Positions 1 to 12,721 of a stretch of 64,000 nt of DNA are shown one piece after another (the first letter of the stretch is position 1; every line of letters begins with the position of its first letter). The position numbers and the translations under genes were made by a program. Below the pieces are notes generated by a model. It was not told the origin of the DNA. It ran no database searches and saw nothing but the letters and a program-made list of their open reading frames with translations. This DNA comes from Halichondria panicea (Eukaryota > Porifera > Demospongiae > Suberitida > Halichondriidae): assembly GCF_963675165.1 (NCBI RefSeq), contig NC_087377.1, forward strand, positions 7,209,122-7,273,121, read 5' to 3'.

Positions 1-2842
1 ATAGTGTATATAATCCTTTCGCGGTAAATAGAGTGTACCTTAACGGTAATAACCCAGTAAACGGTAAATATTCACAAACTGATGGTTTACATAATAATAA
101 TAATTATATGCTATTTCATACAAACTAGTCAGTGCTCTGTAGATTGACTTACCAGTTATAGCTGCTGCTGTGACAGTGAATGGAGAGAATCATTATGATA
201 CATTTTTACAGCACTAGAAACCTACCAGCGATAACTGATGTCAGCAGGGACTCCATATCAGGAGGAGTTGGGTCTGTTTGTGGATCAGACGTTGGAGGTA
301 TAGTGGGAGCAGCTGTTGGACATGTAGTGGGAGCAGCTGTAATGAAAAAAGCAATGGATGATGTTAGCTCTGATAATCTACAGAGGCACTTACAGGTGAG
401 TAGATCAAGTTGTATAATGAGCGATACTTCTCCTTCAAAGATGAACTCCAAACTATTCCAAGAGTACACCACCACATAGCCATCACCAAAGGTGTCATTT
501 AAAGAGAGGACAGTTGAGGTCGAAGAAGCGTTGATGAAACCAACTAGTACTCTGTCCAAGATGATGGTGGATTGGAACAAGACTAGACAATTCAGGGCAG
601 AGTCACAGCAGGTCACTTCAACCTCTCCATTTGTTAACTTGGTAGCACTAATACTCTCTCTGGGTGGTGGACTGGTAATGTCTACGGTAAATGACTATGA
701 TTATAGCACAGCAATAACACATAGAGCACGTACCTTCACCAGTGGAGTTCACTGTCATAATGTCTTGACTTATTGCTACCATAGAGATGGGCATATTTGG
801 TAAATGGTTGCTCTCCAGATCAAAAGCAATCACTCGGTATTCTCCACTAGAAACAGGAATGGTGAAATTCTCAATAGAATTCCGAGGGATGGTAACCAGT
901 TTCATGTTAGCAAAATCAAGCACTCCAAGCACTTCATTAACGACACGTATCACACAGACGAGAGCTCCGGGAGAGAGGGTACCTTCAACATACTCAATGC
1001 TCACACAAATACCACCACCAGGACATTCAGACACTAGGAGGTCTTGAACATCAAATGTACCTGATAGAGATATTTATAAATGAACACGCCTCATTGAACT
1101 CACTGATTGAAATGTTCTCAAACACGAGATCTATTCCATTCTCATCAGTCAGTGTGACACTGTATTCTGTCATCTTGTCAGTGGGGAGGGAGAAACTGAG
1201 TGAGCCATCAAACAGAAGAGGGTCCGTAATTGGAAGGTCGATGGAGGGAGTCAATAGGTCAGAGTCCACACGATACCGAGTGAACCTTGTGCAACTTGGA
1301 ACCTAGAATATTATAGAGAGAACTCAAAATGCATTCTTAACAAACTAACGAACAACTAAAATTGAATCACTCACAGTTGCCCTAAATTTGACTAATTTAT
1401 TCCTTTTAGTTTCAAGAATACGATGTTGTTCTCCACTACCTGCATAATAATAGAAGTGTAATCCAACATTATGGTATAAACACACCTTCTGCCCTTGTAA
1501 ATAACCCAGTACATAATTCACTGGTTGTTCCCCTCATCTCTCCATCAGTAGGAGTCACAGTGAATCTGGCACACACACTGTTATCAGAGTACATGAAAAT
1601 GTACTCATTAGTGAATCCACACAGAGAATCGATAACAACTGTTTCAGTTGAGTCTAGAGTTGACTCGGTGATGTCCACACAGTAGTCAGTGAGGGGTAGA
1701 GCATTCCACATCACGGTAATGGTATTCGGTGCAACAATAAAGGGAGTGAGGACCGTCTCTAATTATGTGATAAGGAAAAAGAAAATAATTATGCTGAAAC
1801 AATCAAGATAATGACTCACCATGAACAACTAGAGATGCTGTGGATGAATCTGCTAAAGTAATATCAGTGCCATTTATGATAACAGCACTACAATACACAA
1901 TAGAGTTGTTGTGCTGTAAAGTGGCCAAGATTGTCAGTGTGGTTGATCCACCAGGAAATGAAGGTCGACGTGCTCTAATAGTTTCTGTATCTGGTCCCAC
2001 TACGACATTGTTTATATACCAGAAATAATTATCAGTAAATCCCTCCGCTTGATACCGACACCTAAATACTGCCTCCAGTCCCTCGGCTCTCTCCACTGAC
2101 AATGGCTGTACTGTAAACTGAGCTGTGAGAAAGTATTAGCACGCAGATGTCGTTATGGGTTACTGTACTCGAGAATAATTATAAAATCATTATTATAAAT
2201 CAGGTCAATTAGATATCACTGTCAAAATGAGCAACCAGTCATGTAAACTGTGTTTCAGTAGTTTATTCAAAAGTACAATGCACACCAGTAATTTGGCAGC
2301 ACACAATTTATAATTATGTGCAGATCTACATGTATTTTAATTATTCTGAGGTGGGGGAGATAATAATTCAGTATAGGCTCACACACACACACACTGACAA
2401 AAACTAACTGAAAATGGATCCAAAAGTGTGCCAATAGTGGTGGTACTCATGCAGAGGAGCATCACATGTTGGACTATAATTATGAGTCACAATCTCTGGC
2501 TGCATAATTATATATAATTATAGCGGTTGCAAAGGAAACAGTGATCTGACTCGCAAGGAGCATACAATTAGCATGCTTCACGTGCAATTTGCAATAGTAT
2601 CCAGGCTTATACAATGTCGTTCGCAATTGACTATATAAACTAAGGCACTCGAAACTCTGTATACGATCTACACGTAGAATAGCATTCTTGTGGCAAAATT
2701 ATCACAATTATTCTGTTTGTATGCAGCAGTATTCTGAAATTAATGTGTACTGCCAATGTAACACAACAGCCTTACCTTTTACAGCTATGATGAATGACCC
2801 TGCCATGAAAAGAAAAGTGAAAGATGTCAAACTCTTGTCCAT
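1..2842 (-). CDS. Receptor gene A: Ig/FN3-like single-pass receptor, 3' end beyond window
   Basis: I do not recognise a named gene; it belongs to the paralogous receptor family of this window. Reading leftwards, exons are: signal peptide 2842-2776 (begins MDKSLTSFTFLF), Ig-like 2122-1820, FN3-like 1758-1486, short linker 1439-1375, beta module 1302-1104, beta module 1060-734, beta module 681-394, Pro/Thr stalk 336-226 and a 15-nt microexon 167-153. All have GT/AG borders and all junctions are phase 1 except linker/beta module (phase 0). The Ig domain keeps both cysteines (VFRCRYQ and VYCSAV). The stalk is the longest of the family (37 codons, with an internal AAPT repeat). The membrane and tail exons would lie left of base 1: bases 1-120 match the intron that precedes the membrane exon in gene E. 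From the FN3 exon onward it is almost identical to gene E in inverted orientation. Surface location is inferred from the signal peptide and from the paralogs. Confidence 0.85.
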
Positions 2843-5800
2843 CAGAGCATGAAGCTACGTGGAAGATTTAATCATACATCATGATGATTTCTAATACATA
2901 GATCTAGTAGACTAGTTTAATACCTGATACTGAGATCAGTCTAGACTAGATCTAGCCATATCTATGCATGGCAACAGCTAGACACAATCTACACAGTACA
3001 GAACCCTAGAGTTATAGGATTGGTAAAGATCACACTAGATCTAGATGTCTAGTCTACTCTAATAGGCTCTAAATCTAGTGTGATCTTTACCAATCTTAGT
3101 CTTGCAGAACTATTAAAGATCGAAGCTTCAGAGGAAATTAAAGGAACAAGGCCACCTCTTCACCCTTTATAATGTTACCCTCCATCATATCCCAGGTGCA
3201 CTGTCTAGTATTATCTTTGGATACAATTCAAGATTGTGTGCATGCCGATATATCTAGATCTACCCCGGCCCGGCGGGGTACCCTATCCCAGGCCCAGACC
3301 TGTCTCTCCTCATTTCTCACGGATGGAACTGACTTGAGGTAATATATAATTTTGTCGATTAAATCATTACAGCGCCACCATCCGGGCATGAAACTCAGAC
3401 TGAACAACCTATTTGCTATACGTAATTAATATTCTGGCTCTTGTAAAAAGGCATGTTTGTGATTCCAAGGCAGTCGTCTTTAATTGTATGCACATGCATT
3501 GTTTTGATGCATATGCCATCTTTTTATTTATCTCTTAGCTCACATTGCATTGCTACTTTTTGTGCCTCTCCGCTCTTGGATTGTTCATGCAATGTGTTTG
3601 TCCGTGTAGCAATTTACTACCATTCACCATACATGGGCAAAGTGTCTGCAGGCTGGACTCTTATCACGGCAGGTGCAGTGTACAATTTGGATAGTGATAT
3701 CTGCATAAGGTGTGTAGCAATATAATTATTCTAGGGAAGATCTGTTTGTTGCAGTGATAGTAGGAGAATTGTCATAGTTATGAAAACACACTGAGGTGTC
3801 TGGCTAAAATAGATAAAGAGCCTTGAGCTATACAGTCGTGTATAATTATTGTGCAGCACAGTGCACAATAATTATTGCTGACACTGCAGTTAGCCTATTA
3901 TAATTATATAATTGGTCTGCAAGGTCCCTCCAGGCTCGTATATGCATGTTCTTTAATTCACGTATACTGAAACCAAATATCATGTGTAGTACTTTGTCAG
4001 AGCAGTGTCTATAGTTGTATACAGTTGCTGTTGTTACTGTATATATGAAGTTGTCATGAACCCTAGCTGTCATGTTATCGTCTAAGAACATAAAAAGTGC
4101 ACTGTATGAATGGTTGCACTGTATATGGGTGTCCACTAGCTAGTGCACTTAATTATAGAGACATTTAATTTATAACTATAATAATAAATTCATTGTGTAA
4201 CACAGGATATTGTGATCAGGAACAGGTTTGCAATGTTTTGTTTATAGTGTGAGACATCAGAGGACAAATCTATTATTTACAGTGACTGTCTGGCTCATAT
4301 CCTGTTCCTGATTGTTGTTATTTTTCTTCTTCCTGCTTTGGGTGACTAATTGTGTGGTCTGATTGCATGCATTAATAATTGATTATTATGTCAGCTAGGT
4401 TTCTGATCAATAAATCAATAAATCGCACATGCATAAGAAGCATTATAACACACTATAAAAAGTTATCTATGTCATTCATACTTTATGTATGTTTGGCAAT
4501 TATGGTGAGTTAAACTCAACTGTGCACTGGGTCTATATATTACAGTGATTTTGAAACTGTGTTACTTTTTACAACCCTTGTTTTGCTTGTTCTGTATACA
4601 GGTTTTACCTCTTCGAGAATGTGTGGCATTGATCTCGAAGACTTCATCGTGCTTCCAGACTCTGGATACCCTCTCAGCTTTGAGTATTCAACAATATTGA
4701 AACTGTCCTGAATTTTTGCTGAACTTGAAAGTCAAGGTATTAATTAGGTCTATGACTAGGTCCATGTATATAGTTTCCTAAAAGATGATCTGTAGACACC
4801 AAATTCTCATATGTATAGTCCCTATTCTAGACTTTATTTTTGACCACTTGAACGTTACAGTTGACCCTTCATACTGTATATATAGAGGAGAGGGTATAAT
4901 TATTTCTTTATTGATAACAGCAGTGCCACATGGTTGTCTGCACATGCGCAGAAGATAAGCAGGCATGTCTCCATGGTAACAGCTGCAACACGCATGCGTA
5001 TTTGAGGGACACGCCCATTTTCTGAATTATTTAATCTGATAAAAAGAAAACTGCCAAGCCGGATCGATAATCGAGGTTCCGGATAATGGAGGGCCGGATA
5101 ATCGAGGTTCTACTGTATTACGATGAAAGATTTGGCGGTTTTTAATTCGGCGCCTCGGATGTGGCTACTTCTGCCACTTTTTGGCGATCCTCAGTAAAAT
5201 TTAAACTAGATCACAATCTCATTCACGAGTAGCATGGTACAATAATTATCTCAGGAGACTCTCACTCTAGATCCAAAATTGGCTGTACCGACATAATATT
5301 ATTGATCTTGCTATCACAAGACGGCTCGGCTCGTTAACTGAACGTTTATCGTTATCCCACTCTCTTCTCATGTCATAACATGTAATTATTATTGTAAAAA
5401 TTGTCTGAATAATTATACTGACACATCCATTATTACTATAATCGTACGATGTACTACTATAGTGACTGGAGAGTGTGCTAATCCCGTATCACATCCGGTC
5501 CAGTAATTGCACGTTGTCATTGACAGTATCATCAAATGCAAGAATGCATTCTAGCTGACCAGTTTACGGAACTACTATGACAACCCCAAAACCACAACCA
5601 TGTATGGAAAAAGTGCACTCAATAGAGAATGTGTATAAACATTCATCTTCAGTTTGGACAACTAGAATAGCCAAACTAAAAACAAACATCATACACAACA
5701 GCTTTATTGCCGTTACTAAAAAAAGGAATTGATATAGAAATAGCCATGTTAACTAATGAAAAGACAAGCAGTGGTCATAATTATTAATTTTATACCGTAT

Positions 5801-6426
5801 TACTAAAATATTTTGCTTGTGAAATACCTTTGCAAATGAGCCAAATCAGCAGAAAAATTAATCCTTTGTGATCTGCGTTCTGGCATGGATCGTGTGCAGC
5901 ACTAATTTTGGTTTTGCGATTTTATTGTTGCAAGTGATCAATTCTAGTTGGCATTGTTCACATAATTATATTTGATGCTCGCAAAACATTTTAGCATGAT
6001 ATGATTCTAGTAATAACAGTAGTTGTGAATTATATTCAATGGATAGCCTCGATCCCAGGCCGCACTTCTTCTCATGAGGTCATTCCTGTACAAGAATATT
6101 GCAAGTATGACAACAATGTTACATACACTTGAATAATTATGTTTTCTAGCCTTGGTCTACAAATTTGATTGAACTACATTCATTAAGTGTATTATCTAGT
6201 TATCCATACGAGAATTTTCGTGAGGTGAAAAGTGTTCGTTTTTTGAGGGCAGAAAATTAAAACTAGGATAAACTCCCACGCGCCGATATTAAAGCTTATT
6301 GGTGGGTGTGGTCTCCTGGCAATGAACCGCGAATATTAGATCCCATGAACATTTCTATTGAGGGCTCTGGAGCCAAATAGCAAAAAATTTGTACCCGCAG
6401 CTATACGGTACCTGGTTTGCAATTGT
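2843..6426. other. Gene-free stretch upstream of gene A; promoter flank and MITE relics
   Basis: I see no supportable coding exon here. The first 250 bases are the 5' flank of gene A and match the flank of gene D (43970-44090). A perfect-looking hairpin lies at 3019-3094. Bases 4907-5116 are one half of the MITE family that ends in ATAATCGAGGTTCTACTGTA. Bases 5573-5770 resemble the 3' flank repeated at 11760-11890 and 49700-49870, so this is probably the downstream flank of pseudogene F. Bases about 6205-6411 are a degraded TATAGCGGG-type MITE. Confidence 0.6.
3019..3094. repeat. Short hairpin containing the family promoter motif
   Basis: The left arm GGTAAAGATCACACTAGAT is followed, after a short loop, by its reverse complement. 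The arm contains the ATTGGTAAAGATCACACT motif that also occurs upstream of receptor genes C and E. It lies 180-250 bases before the gene A start codon. It may be a tiny MITE or a palindromic regulatory site. Confidence 0.6.
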
Positions 6427-7476
6427 CTATACAAAAGATTGTGACCATAAAAATAATGAATAAAGCAATTTAATAATGGAGGACGGGCCATGCCCATCTA
6501 AATCTAGTTTTGTAAAGTCAAAATGTTGCGATATAGTTTTCGGGAGCACATCCTCGTATTCATGAACTGGCTCAATGATCTCATACTCTCCCTCTGTTGT
6601 TGCCGGGGCTTGTGAGTCATCAATCCTTTGTCCCCGTGGTTTCTTTGTTTGCTCATAAGCAATGTTCTTTTTGAGTACTGGAGCATAAGCTTCGTTGGGC
6701 TGCTCAATTCCTGGAAACGTTGAGCACCAATCCACTTGTCCATCTGATTCGGGAGCTTGAATAGTTACTGTGTATCAAGGTCAATGTAATTGTATCTAGC
6801 AACGTGCATTGACTTAGTAGTATGGCTAAGAGTGCAATATGGCCTTATTACGAGTAGCCATACTATTGATTTGTGATGCAGTTTTAAGAACATTTTTAGC
6901 TGCAGTTTAAGTAAAAAAATTAGCCGCGGCCGTTATTCGAACGTGCAATTGTCAAGGCAGTAATTGCACATCGTTAATGACGACGTGCAATTACTGATAC
7001 GCGATCAGAGGAGGCGCGGTGCAGCTCAAGTAATTAGCCTCTGATTACTCTCAGCAAAAACATACGACGTGGGCGGATAATTATTGTTCAATCAAAGGGT
7101 AATTGCCTGAGCTGCACCGCGCCTGTCGCACCTCCACTGATACGCGATTAATCACTGTACGAATTACCTTCATTCTGCATCTTTTTGCCTTTTTTTAGAC
7201 AAATTACAATCAAGAGCAGAATCACCACCACAGTTATCCCTATTATAATTATATAGGTGTATTTTAGCTAAACATTTAACACTATTTGCTTTACCAACTA
7301 TTACTCCTGTGGCCAATGGAAATTGGGACCCAGTAACCGGTGGGGGGTCGGTAGGAGACAAGGTAGAAGGTGCACCTGTACACAGCACAGTAAACAGTAT
7401 AAACATGAGCTATCGAATACACTCACTTGTTGGTGGATTGAGTTGCCTAATGAGTGATACCTTCCCGTCGAAGACT
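6427..7476 (-). pseudogene. Receptor fragment F: truncated paralog of gene C
   Basis: Only the 3' part of a receptor gene remains: the end of the last beta-module exon (about 7476-7427), stalk 7375-7295, membrane exon 7239-7168 and tail exon 6767-6427. Splice borders and phases are intact and the order matches gene C. Homology to C stops abruptly near 7476, next to an inverted-repeat element at 7484; no signal, Ig or FN3 exon follows, so this is a 5'-truncated pseudogene. The membrane exon is 27 nt shorter than that of C, leaving about 14 hydrophobic residues (ITVVVILLLIVICL), marginal for spanning a bilayer. The tail keeps the YEII and YEDV motifs but reads through to a different C-terminus and lacks the YVNV end found in B, D and E. 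A palindromic repeat (about 6906-7150) lies in its last intron. Confidence 0.75.
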
Positions 7477-7483
7477 ATTTATA

Positions 7484-8037
7484 TCCGACTAGAAAAACAT
7501 TTGCAATGTGAAAAATTGCTAGGATTGGCCAGGGGAACCACAAAAAAGCGTGGGAACAAGAAATCAGACGAGAGCATAACTCCAATCCGTTACAACGTCA
7601 ATCACATGTATACTGGTAGTTTTCCCATGTTTTCCCAGCCAATATGCCACGCAATTTTTACTGGTGGAGTGATGACCAATCCCTATATATATTTATTATA
7701 CATCCATTTTAGAATGTGAGGCACATAATCATGATGATTTGTGATGAATTGATGTGCCTAATACATGCAGTGTTGAGCACAGGTACACACAGTCCATCCA
7801 TGCGTAGTAACATGCACGGACCGTGCTGGTGACTGCATGGAATGATGTGGTGGTTGGAAGCTGATAGGTGGATCTGGAACACAGTCTATCATTTAATATA
7901 CTATGTATTGTACATGTTCATGACGTTGTAACGGATTGGAGTTATGTTCTCGTCTGATTTCTTGTTCCCACGCTTTTTTGTGGTTCCCCTGGCCAATCCT
8001 AGCAATTTTTCACATTGCAAATGTTTTTCTAGTCGGA
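7484..8037. mobile_element. 554-bp MITE with long terminal inverted repeats
   Basis: The left arm begins TCCGACTAGAAAAACATTTG and the right end is its reverse complement. The arms stay complementary for over 100 bases, including CCAGGGGAACCACAAAAAAG and its complement. The centre carries no transposase. It abuts the broken end of pseudogene F, so its insertion or a linked rearrangement probably removed the rest of that gene. Confidence 0.85.
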
Positions 8038-8856
8038 TTCCCTTTCTTTTTCAGTACAGTTTACGTATCATGACATGCATAAGTGGAACGTCAAGAGGCA
8101 GTACAAGAAGAGAAGACAGGACTAATCAGATATCTTCTCGAATATCTCTGGACTAATAATTATAGTATAATGAGTAATAATTTATTGCTTGATAATTATG
8201 TTGAATTTGCGAATCAGTATTAAATGACAGCCATTTTAAGAGCATGATATCTAGCCAGTGCATATAGCATGCCTGTCAGAGAAAGGGAGCTAGAGCTGAA
8301 CAGTGTGAAGAAAAGGAACACCTCAGGCTCTGGAAAAGCACTGCTGCACTGATTTTAGGCGCACGGTTTATTAGCCACGCCTATCTATTATTATTGGCCA
8401 CAACACAATTGCTGAGTCATTAAAGATGGCGGAATTGTCTAGGTAAGAGAAATAGAGACTGAGAGGTCATCTGCCTCGTGGAAGCAATCGCAAATCTGAA
8501 GAAGCGCTTTGTAATCCAGGTTGTAGTCGTTTGGAAACCCTGTGCAGAATGTCCTGGAGATGGCTGTACTTGGAGTAAATGCTGGGCAAGAAACTTACTT
8601 ACTTACTTACTCACTTAGTCAGTCAGACAAAGAGCGGTGAAACGTCGAAATAGTGCAATTTTTAATATTCATTCATTAAAATGTTTATGGATTATGAAAT
8701 GAGAGATACAAAGAGAGAAAAGGCTAAATAAACTATCTGTTCAGCCAGTTTCTTGATGTGGCCTTTCCCTGCAGAGATAGAACAGTTTGAACATGAGTCA
8801 AAATAATTGAAATATTGCTAAACACGGGCAAACCCACTGCCAATCCTATGTAAAAC
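8038..8856. other. Gene-free spacer
   Basis: No coding signal is visible. It contains a short (TTAC)n run near 8592-8615. Nothing resembles the missing exons of pseudogene F. Confidence 0.5.
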
Positions 8857-11614
8857 CATAGATAGTAGAGGGAAGGGATTGGAAACTATGAGGGGTGAGT
8901 AGTGCCAAAAGGAGGATGTTTTTAGGAGGGGGGTGTTTGTTTGGTGGCGGCGGCATAACCTCGAAGGTGGCGGCGGGTGTTTACTTGCTGGCGGCGGCTT
9001 AACTTCGAAGGTGGCGGCGGCTTAACCTCGAGTGTGGCGGAGGCTGTTTCCTTCTTCTATCTATGGTGGCGGCTGGTGTTTTTTGGTGGCGGCATGAGAG
9101 TGTAGAGACTCTATCTACGGTGGCGGCGGCGGCTTAACCTCGAGGTTATGTCGGGTGTTTACTTGGTGGCGGCGGCTTAGCCTCGAATATATTAATGTGT
9201 GGATGTGAATAAGATAATGTTGGACCACTTGACCTTTAATTAACTAATTATTGGCAGACTACTTCTCAAGCTTGTTTTTAGTGTTTGGGAGGGATTGTGG
9301 AGTGGTCAAGACCACAGTTGCTCTAGCCCTGACCTGATATCAGGCTGCTCATGGTCTCGAGGCTAGCTAGCACAGGAGCAACCCTCTGTTTCTCTATTAG
9401 CTAAGGTCAAGTGGTTCTAACTTCACGGCTGGCCTTTACATTTTCTAGGCTAAGCCGCCGCCACCAACCACATTGCCGTCACCAACTGACACTCGCCGCC
9501 ACCCTGGAGGTTAAGCCGCCGCCAACAACTGACACCTGCCGCCACCCTCGAGGTTAAGCCGCCACCAAGTAAACACCGCCGCCTCCTAACACAGCAAATT
9601 CGTTTTCTTTTGGCACTATTCACCTCTCATAGGAAACACAGGGATTTCACGCGGCCCATGCGTGTCGCACCGGAAATAGACAGGAAGTTAATTTAATTGG
9701 GGCCAAAAGAGAGTGAACAGCTAGCTGTCTCTGGCCCACTGTAGCTACTAGCTACTACATACATAGATCTGAACTAGTTTCTTTGGTTGCTGTACATCAG
9801 AAAGAGACTTTTCTCTGTTGCATTGAAGAATTACACATCCTATTATAAATACCTTAACAAACCTTCAAAGAACAAGACATGCGCACCCACAAAAAAAAGT
9901 ATAGTACTAGGCGCTAGGCACAGCTCATGACCATAATTATAGAATGCATACTTATATTTCTTAACATTATGATACACACAATCACAAAGGATGCATGGAG
10001 AAATGATGATGTTTACAAACATAAAACATAATTTTTGTAAGTCTGACGACATTTAGGTAGTGGTGTATTTCCGTCATCTGGTCACTACACAGCTTTTGCA
10101 CGACCAATCGTAATGAATAACAGTGTCCCTTCCCTCTGTCATTGGCATGCCAAACTTTTCCAAAGGGTCTTGGCAGATCCTCAGATGTTCTGAGTACCCT
10201 GGGAAAGCAATTTACGGGTAAGTTTGAATTAGCATATTTCCAAAACTATACAGGTTAGCAAGGAAAAACTTTTCTCAAGGCACATCGGGATTATTAGGCA
10301 ATATGTAGACCTGAACAATAGTGATGTACAATGTATTGTTAACCAGCAACTCCCCCGCAAACAAACGTACTTACGAATTCTTCTTTTCACACTTTTATGT
10401 TAATATTAAAAAATAAACAGCCTAATTCTCAACTTAGCTATGCCTAAGGCATATTTCAATGCTTCCTCTACACTGTGATCACTCTCAAGCAACCATGGCT
10501 ACTTCCTAGCTCAAGATATCCCCCCACAAAGTTTCATACCTTCAAATTCCCAGCTAAATAGGTGTAAAATAGTGCTACATGGACCTCTGATGATCAAATA
10601 AATTAGGTAAATGATGTAAACCATACATTTACTATGGATAATGTACATACATACTAGCTCTGCCAGTGCTTACTGGAGTTTTCTTCAGTTTCTTCTCTTT
10701 TGTCTTTGCAGCTGTCTCGCAATCAATCGCAATCAATACTTGCGGAATGCAACACGCATGGTGTCAGAATTCTCTAGGGAAATACATTGGTCAGCCTCTA
10801 CACAGGCTCTCCTTTTTCTGTTCTTTATCACATCGTTCAATAAGATAAAATACTGTCTTATCGTTCAATGAGATAAAATACGGTATTAATTGGAGGAATA
10901 AAGAAAGAAATAGACGTAGAGTTAGGAAAAAGGAGAGCCTGTATCGGGAAGTCGCGTGAGGGTAGAAGGGTGGTAGAAGGGTGAAAATGAGCGTGGGCAT
11001 GCTGAGCTAGAGATGTTGGACTGCCCACGCAGATATCTATGACTAATAAAACTTTGCCTGCAGCAAGCTGGACATGGACTTGGAACTGGAAGTTTGCAAG
11101 CACTATAGCTAGCTATATACCTTAGATGATCTACTAGTCTAGATTGTGTGTTCAGATTCTATCAGACTATTACCTTTTCTTGTGTCTTTCTACATGCTAG
11201 TATAGATCAAGAATAGCTTAAGTTAGTCATCATTATCATATATAGCAGGTAGCTACTGCCACCAGAGCTGGCCACGCTGGTTCTCTGATCTGACTTGCAG
11301 CACAGCTTGGTGGTTGTCTCAGTACATGTACAGTCTTATTAACTCTGAATGCGTGGGAGAATACCTTACGTCACGATTGTGGGCTACATATCGCCCACGT
11401 TCATAAAAATCCTTGTGGATCACGCGATTTCCCAAACCAGGCCTTACTTTTTCTTAACTGTACGCCCATTTCTTTTTTTGCTGCCTCACTAGACTATGTC
11501 TTTCTAGTGATTTATGGATGAACAGTGACAACAGCAAGAAAAAGTAAGGCCTGGGAACGAGGCTATACATTGGTCACCTGAGATGTTTCCAATCCCTCCC
11601 CTCTACTATCTATG
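8857..11614. mobile_element. Large inverted-repeat element, copy 1, with nested insertions
   Basis: The ends are CATAGATAGTAGAGGGAAGG (left) and the near reverse complement CCTCCCCTCTACTATCTATG (right), flanked by the direct repeat GTAAAAC (8850-8856 and 11615-11621). The interior from about 9645 to 10790 matches copy 2 at 39174-41090 in the same orientation. No transposase reading frame is visible in either copy, so both look non-autonomous. Copy 1 contains a GGCGGC-rich inverted-repeat insertion at about 8884-9646, and its right part (about 10800-11560) has no counterpart in copy 2. Confidence 0.7.
8884..9646. repeat. GGTGGCGGCGGC-rich inverted-repeat insertion
   Basis: The left half repeats a unit close to GGTGGCGGCGGCTTAACCTC; the right half carries the reverse complement (AAGCCGCCGCCACC). 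The outer borders are also inverted copies (GGTGAGTAGTGCCAAAAGG against CTTTTGGCACTATTCACC). It is strikingly GC-rich against the AT-rich surroundings. No gene is visible. Confidence 0.75.
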
Positions 11615-12721
11615 GTAAAACCTACTGGTTTTACTAATACTCACCTATTTACTAGATAATACTGACATTAATATTGAAACTATTCATAGTATGATCTTTA
11701 CCAATCCTGTATCTAGATCTGTACATGAGAATGCATTTTTAAGCCGACAAGTTTACTGGAACGCTACCATGACAACCCCAAAGTGCACTCATTATAATTA
11801 TATAAACATTCATGTTCAGTTTGGACAACTATAAATAAATAGAATAGTCAAACTAAAAACATCACAACAGCTTTATTAAACCGTGACTAAAAAAGGAATA
11901 GATGACAGATTTTGAAAGTGGCTAAATGGAAAACACATACATTCATGTGGTCATACATGTATATGCATTGCATTAACTCCTACACACTATTCGATGGGGA
12001 TGCAGTCGAAGGGTATGTAACTAGAGCCTCAAATCAATCGTTCACAACCTTTTGTATGAGGTCATTCCTGTACCGCACTTGTATTGCATTGTGCATTGTG
12101 CTGACATGGAAACAAAACATGCAGTCCATTAACCAAGAATGTTAGCTTTTAGTACTCATACCCTTATGTTAACGAAGGCATGCGCATTCCATTTGAGTAC
12201 ATGTATATCATTTTTATATGAGAATAATTATAAGCATGGACACCTCTTAAAAGGACAACCTCTACATGTATTATGCATGATGAAAGTCTGTCTTGTAGCC
12301 TCTTCGAACTATAATAGGTCTAGTACACATTTTTATTGACATCACTACCGGAGGGGTACCTTTGATAGCAAATATATATCATTAAGGTGTAAATATTATT
12401 GTGTGTGTGTTTCAGTTGTCCCATTCAGGTGAAGTACGTACAATGCACAATACGTGTAAATCAAACCAAGCACATTTGATCATATACAGTTACAGTTACT
12501 TCTAATACCAGGGCCACTAACAATTAATGGTATTTCACACGCAAAGCTATTGGTGGGTGTAGTTTCCTGGCATTGAACCGTGAATACTAAAAGTTAAACC
12601 CATGAAAATTTTTGCTGAGAGCTCTGTAGCCATGCAAATAGTGAAAATGTGCACCGGTGAAAATTTCCCGCTATACAGTATACAAATTAATGTGTGGGAT
12701 AAAAATTAATGTGGAAATTTG
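11615..12721. repeat. Duplicated receptor 3'-flank block
   Basis: Bases about 11694-12430 match 49395-49945 in inverted orientation, including the open frame ending KQNMQSINQEC found in both; part (about 11760-11890) also matches 5573-5770. This is intergenic DNA lying between one receptor gene's 3' end and the next gene's 5' flank (it includes the GGTAAAGATC motif near 11694), so it marks whole-block duplication. Bases about 12535-12690 are a degraded TATAGCGGG-type MITE. No independent gene is supported. Confidence 0.6.

Noticed and set aside
787-1047. Conserved open frames antisense to the receptor exons (also 46821-47081 and 53472-53732)
   Set aside because: They recur only because the sense exons are conserved; they have no splice or start context of their own.
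11912-12145. Open frame ending KQNMQSINQEC, present again at 49492-49674 in inverted orientation
   Set aside because: Conservation is explained by the duplicated flank block; the two frames diverge at the N-terminus and have no domain.
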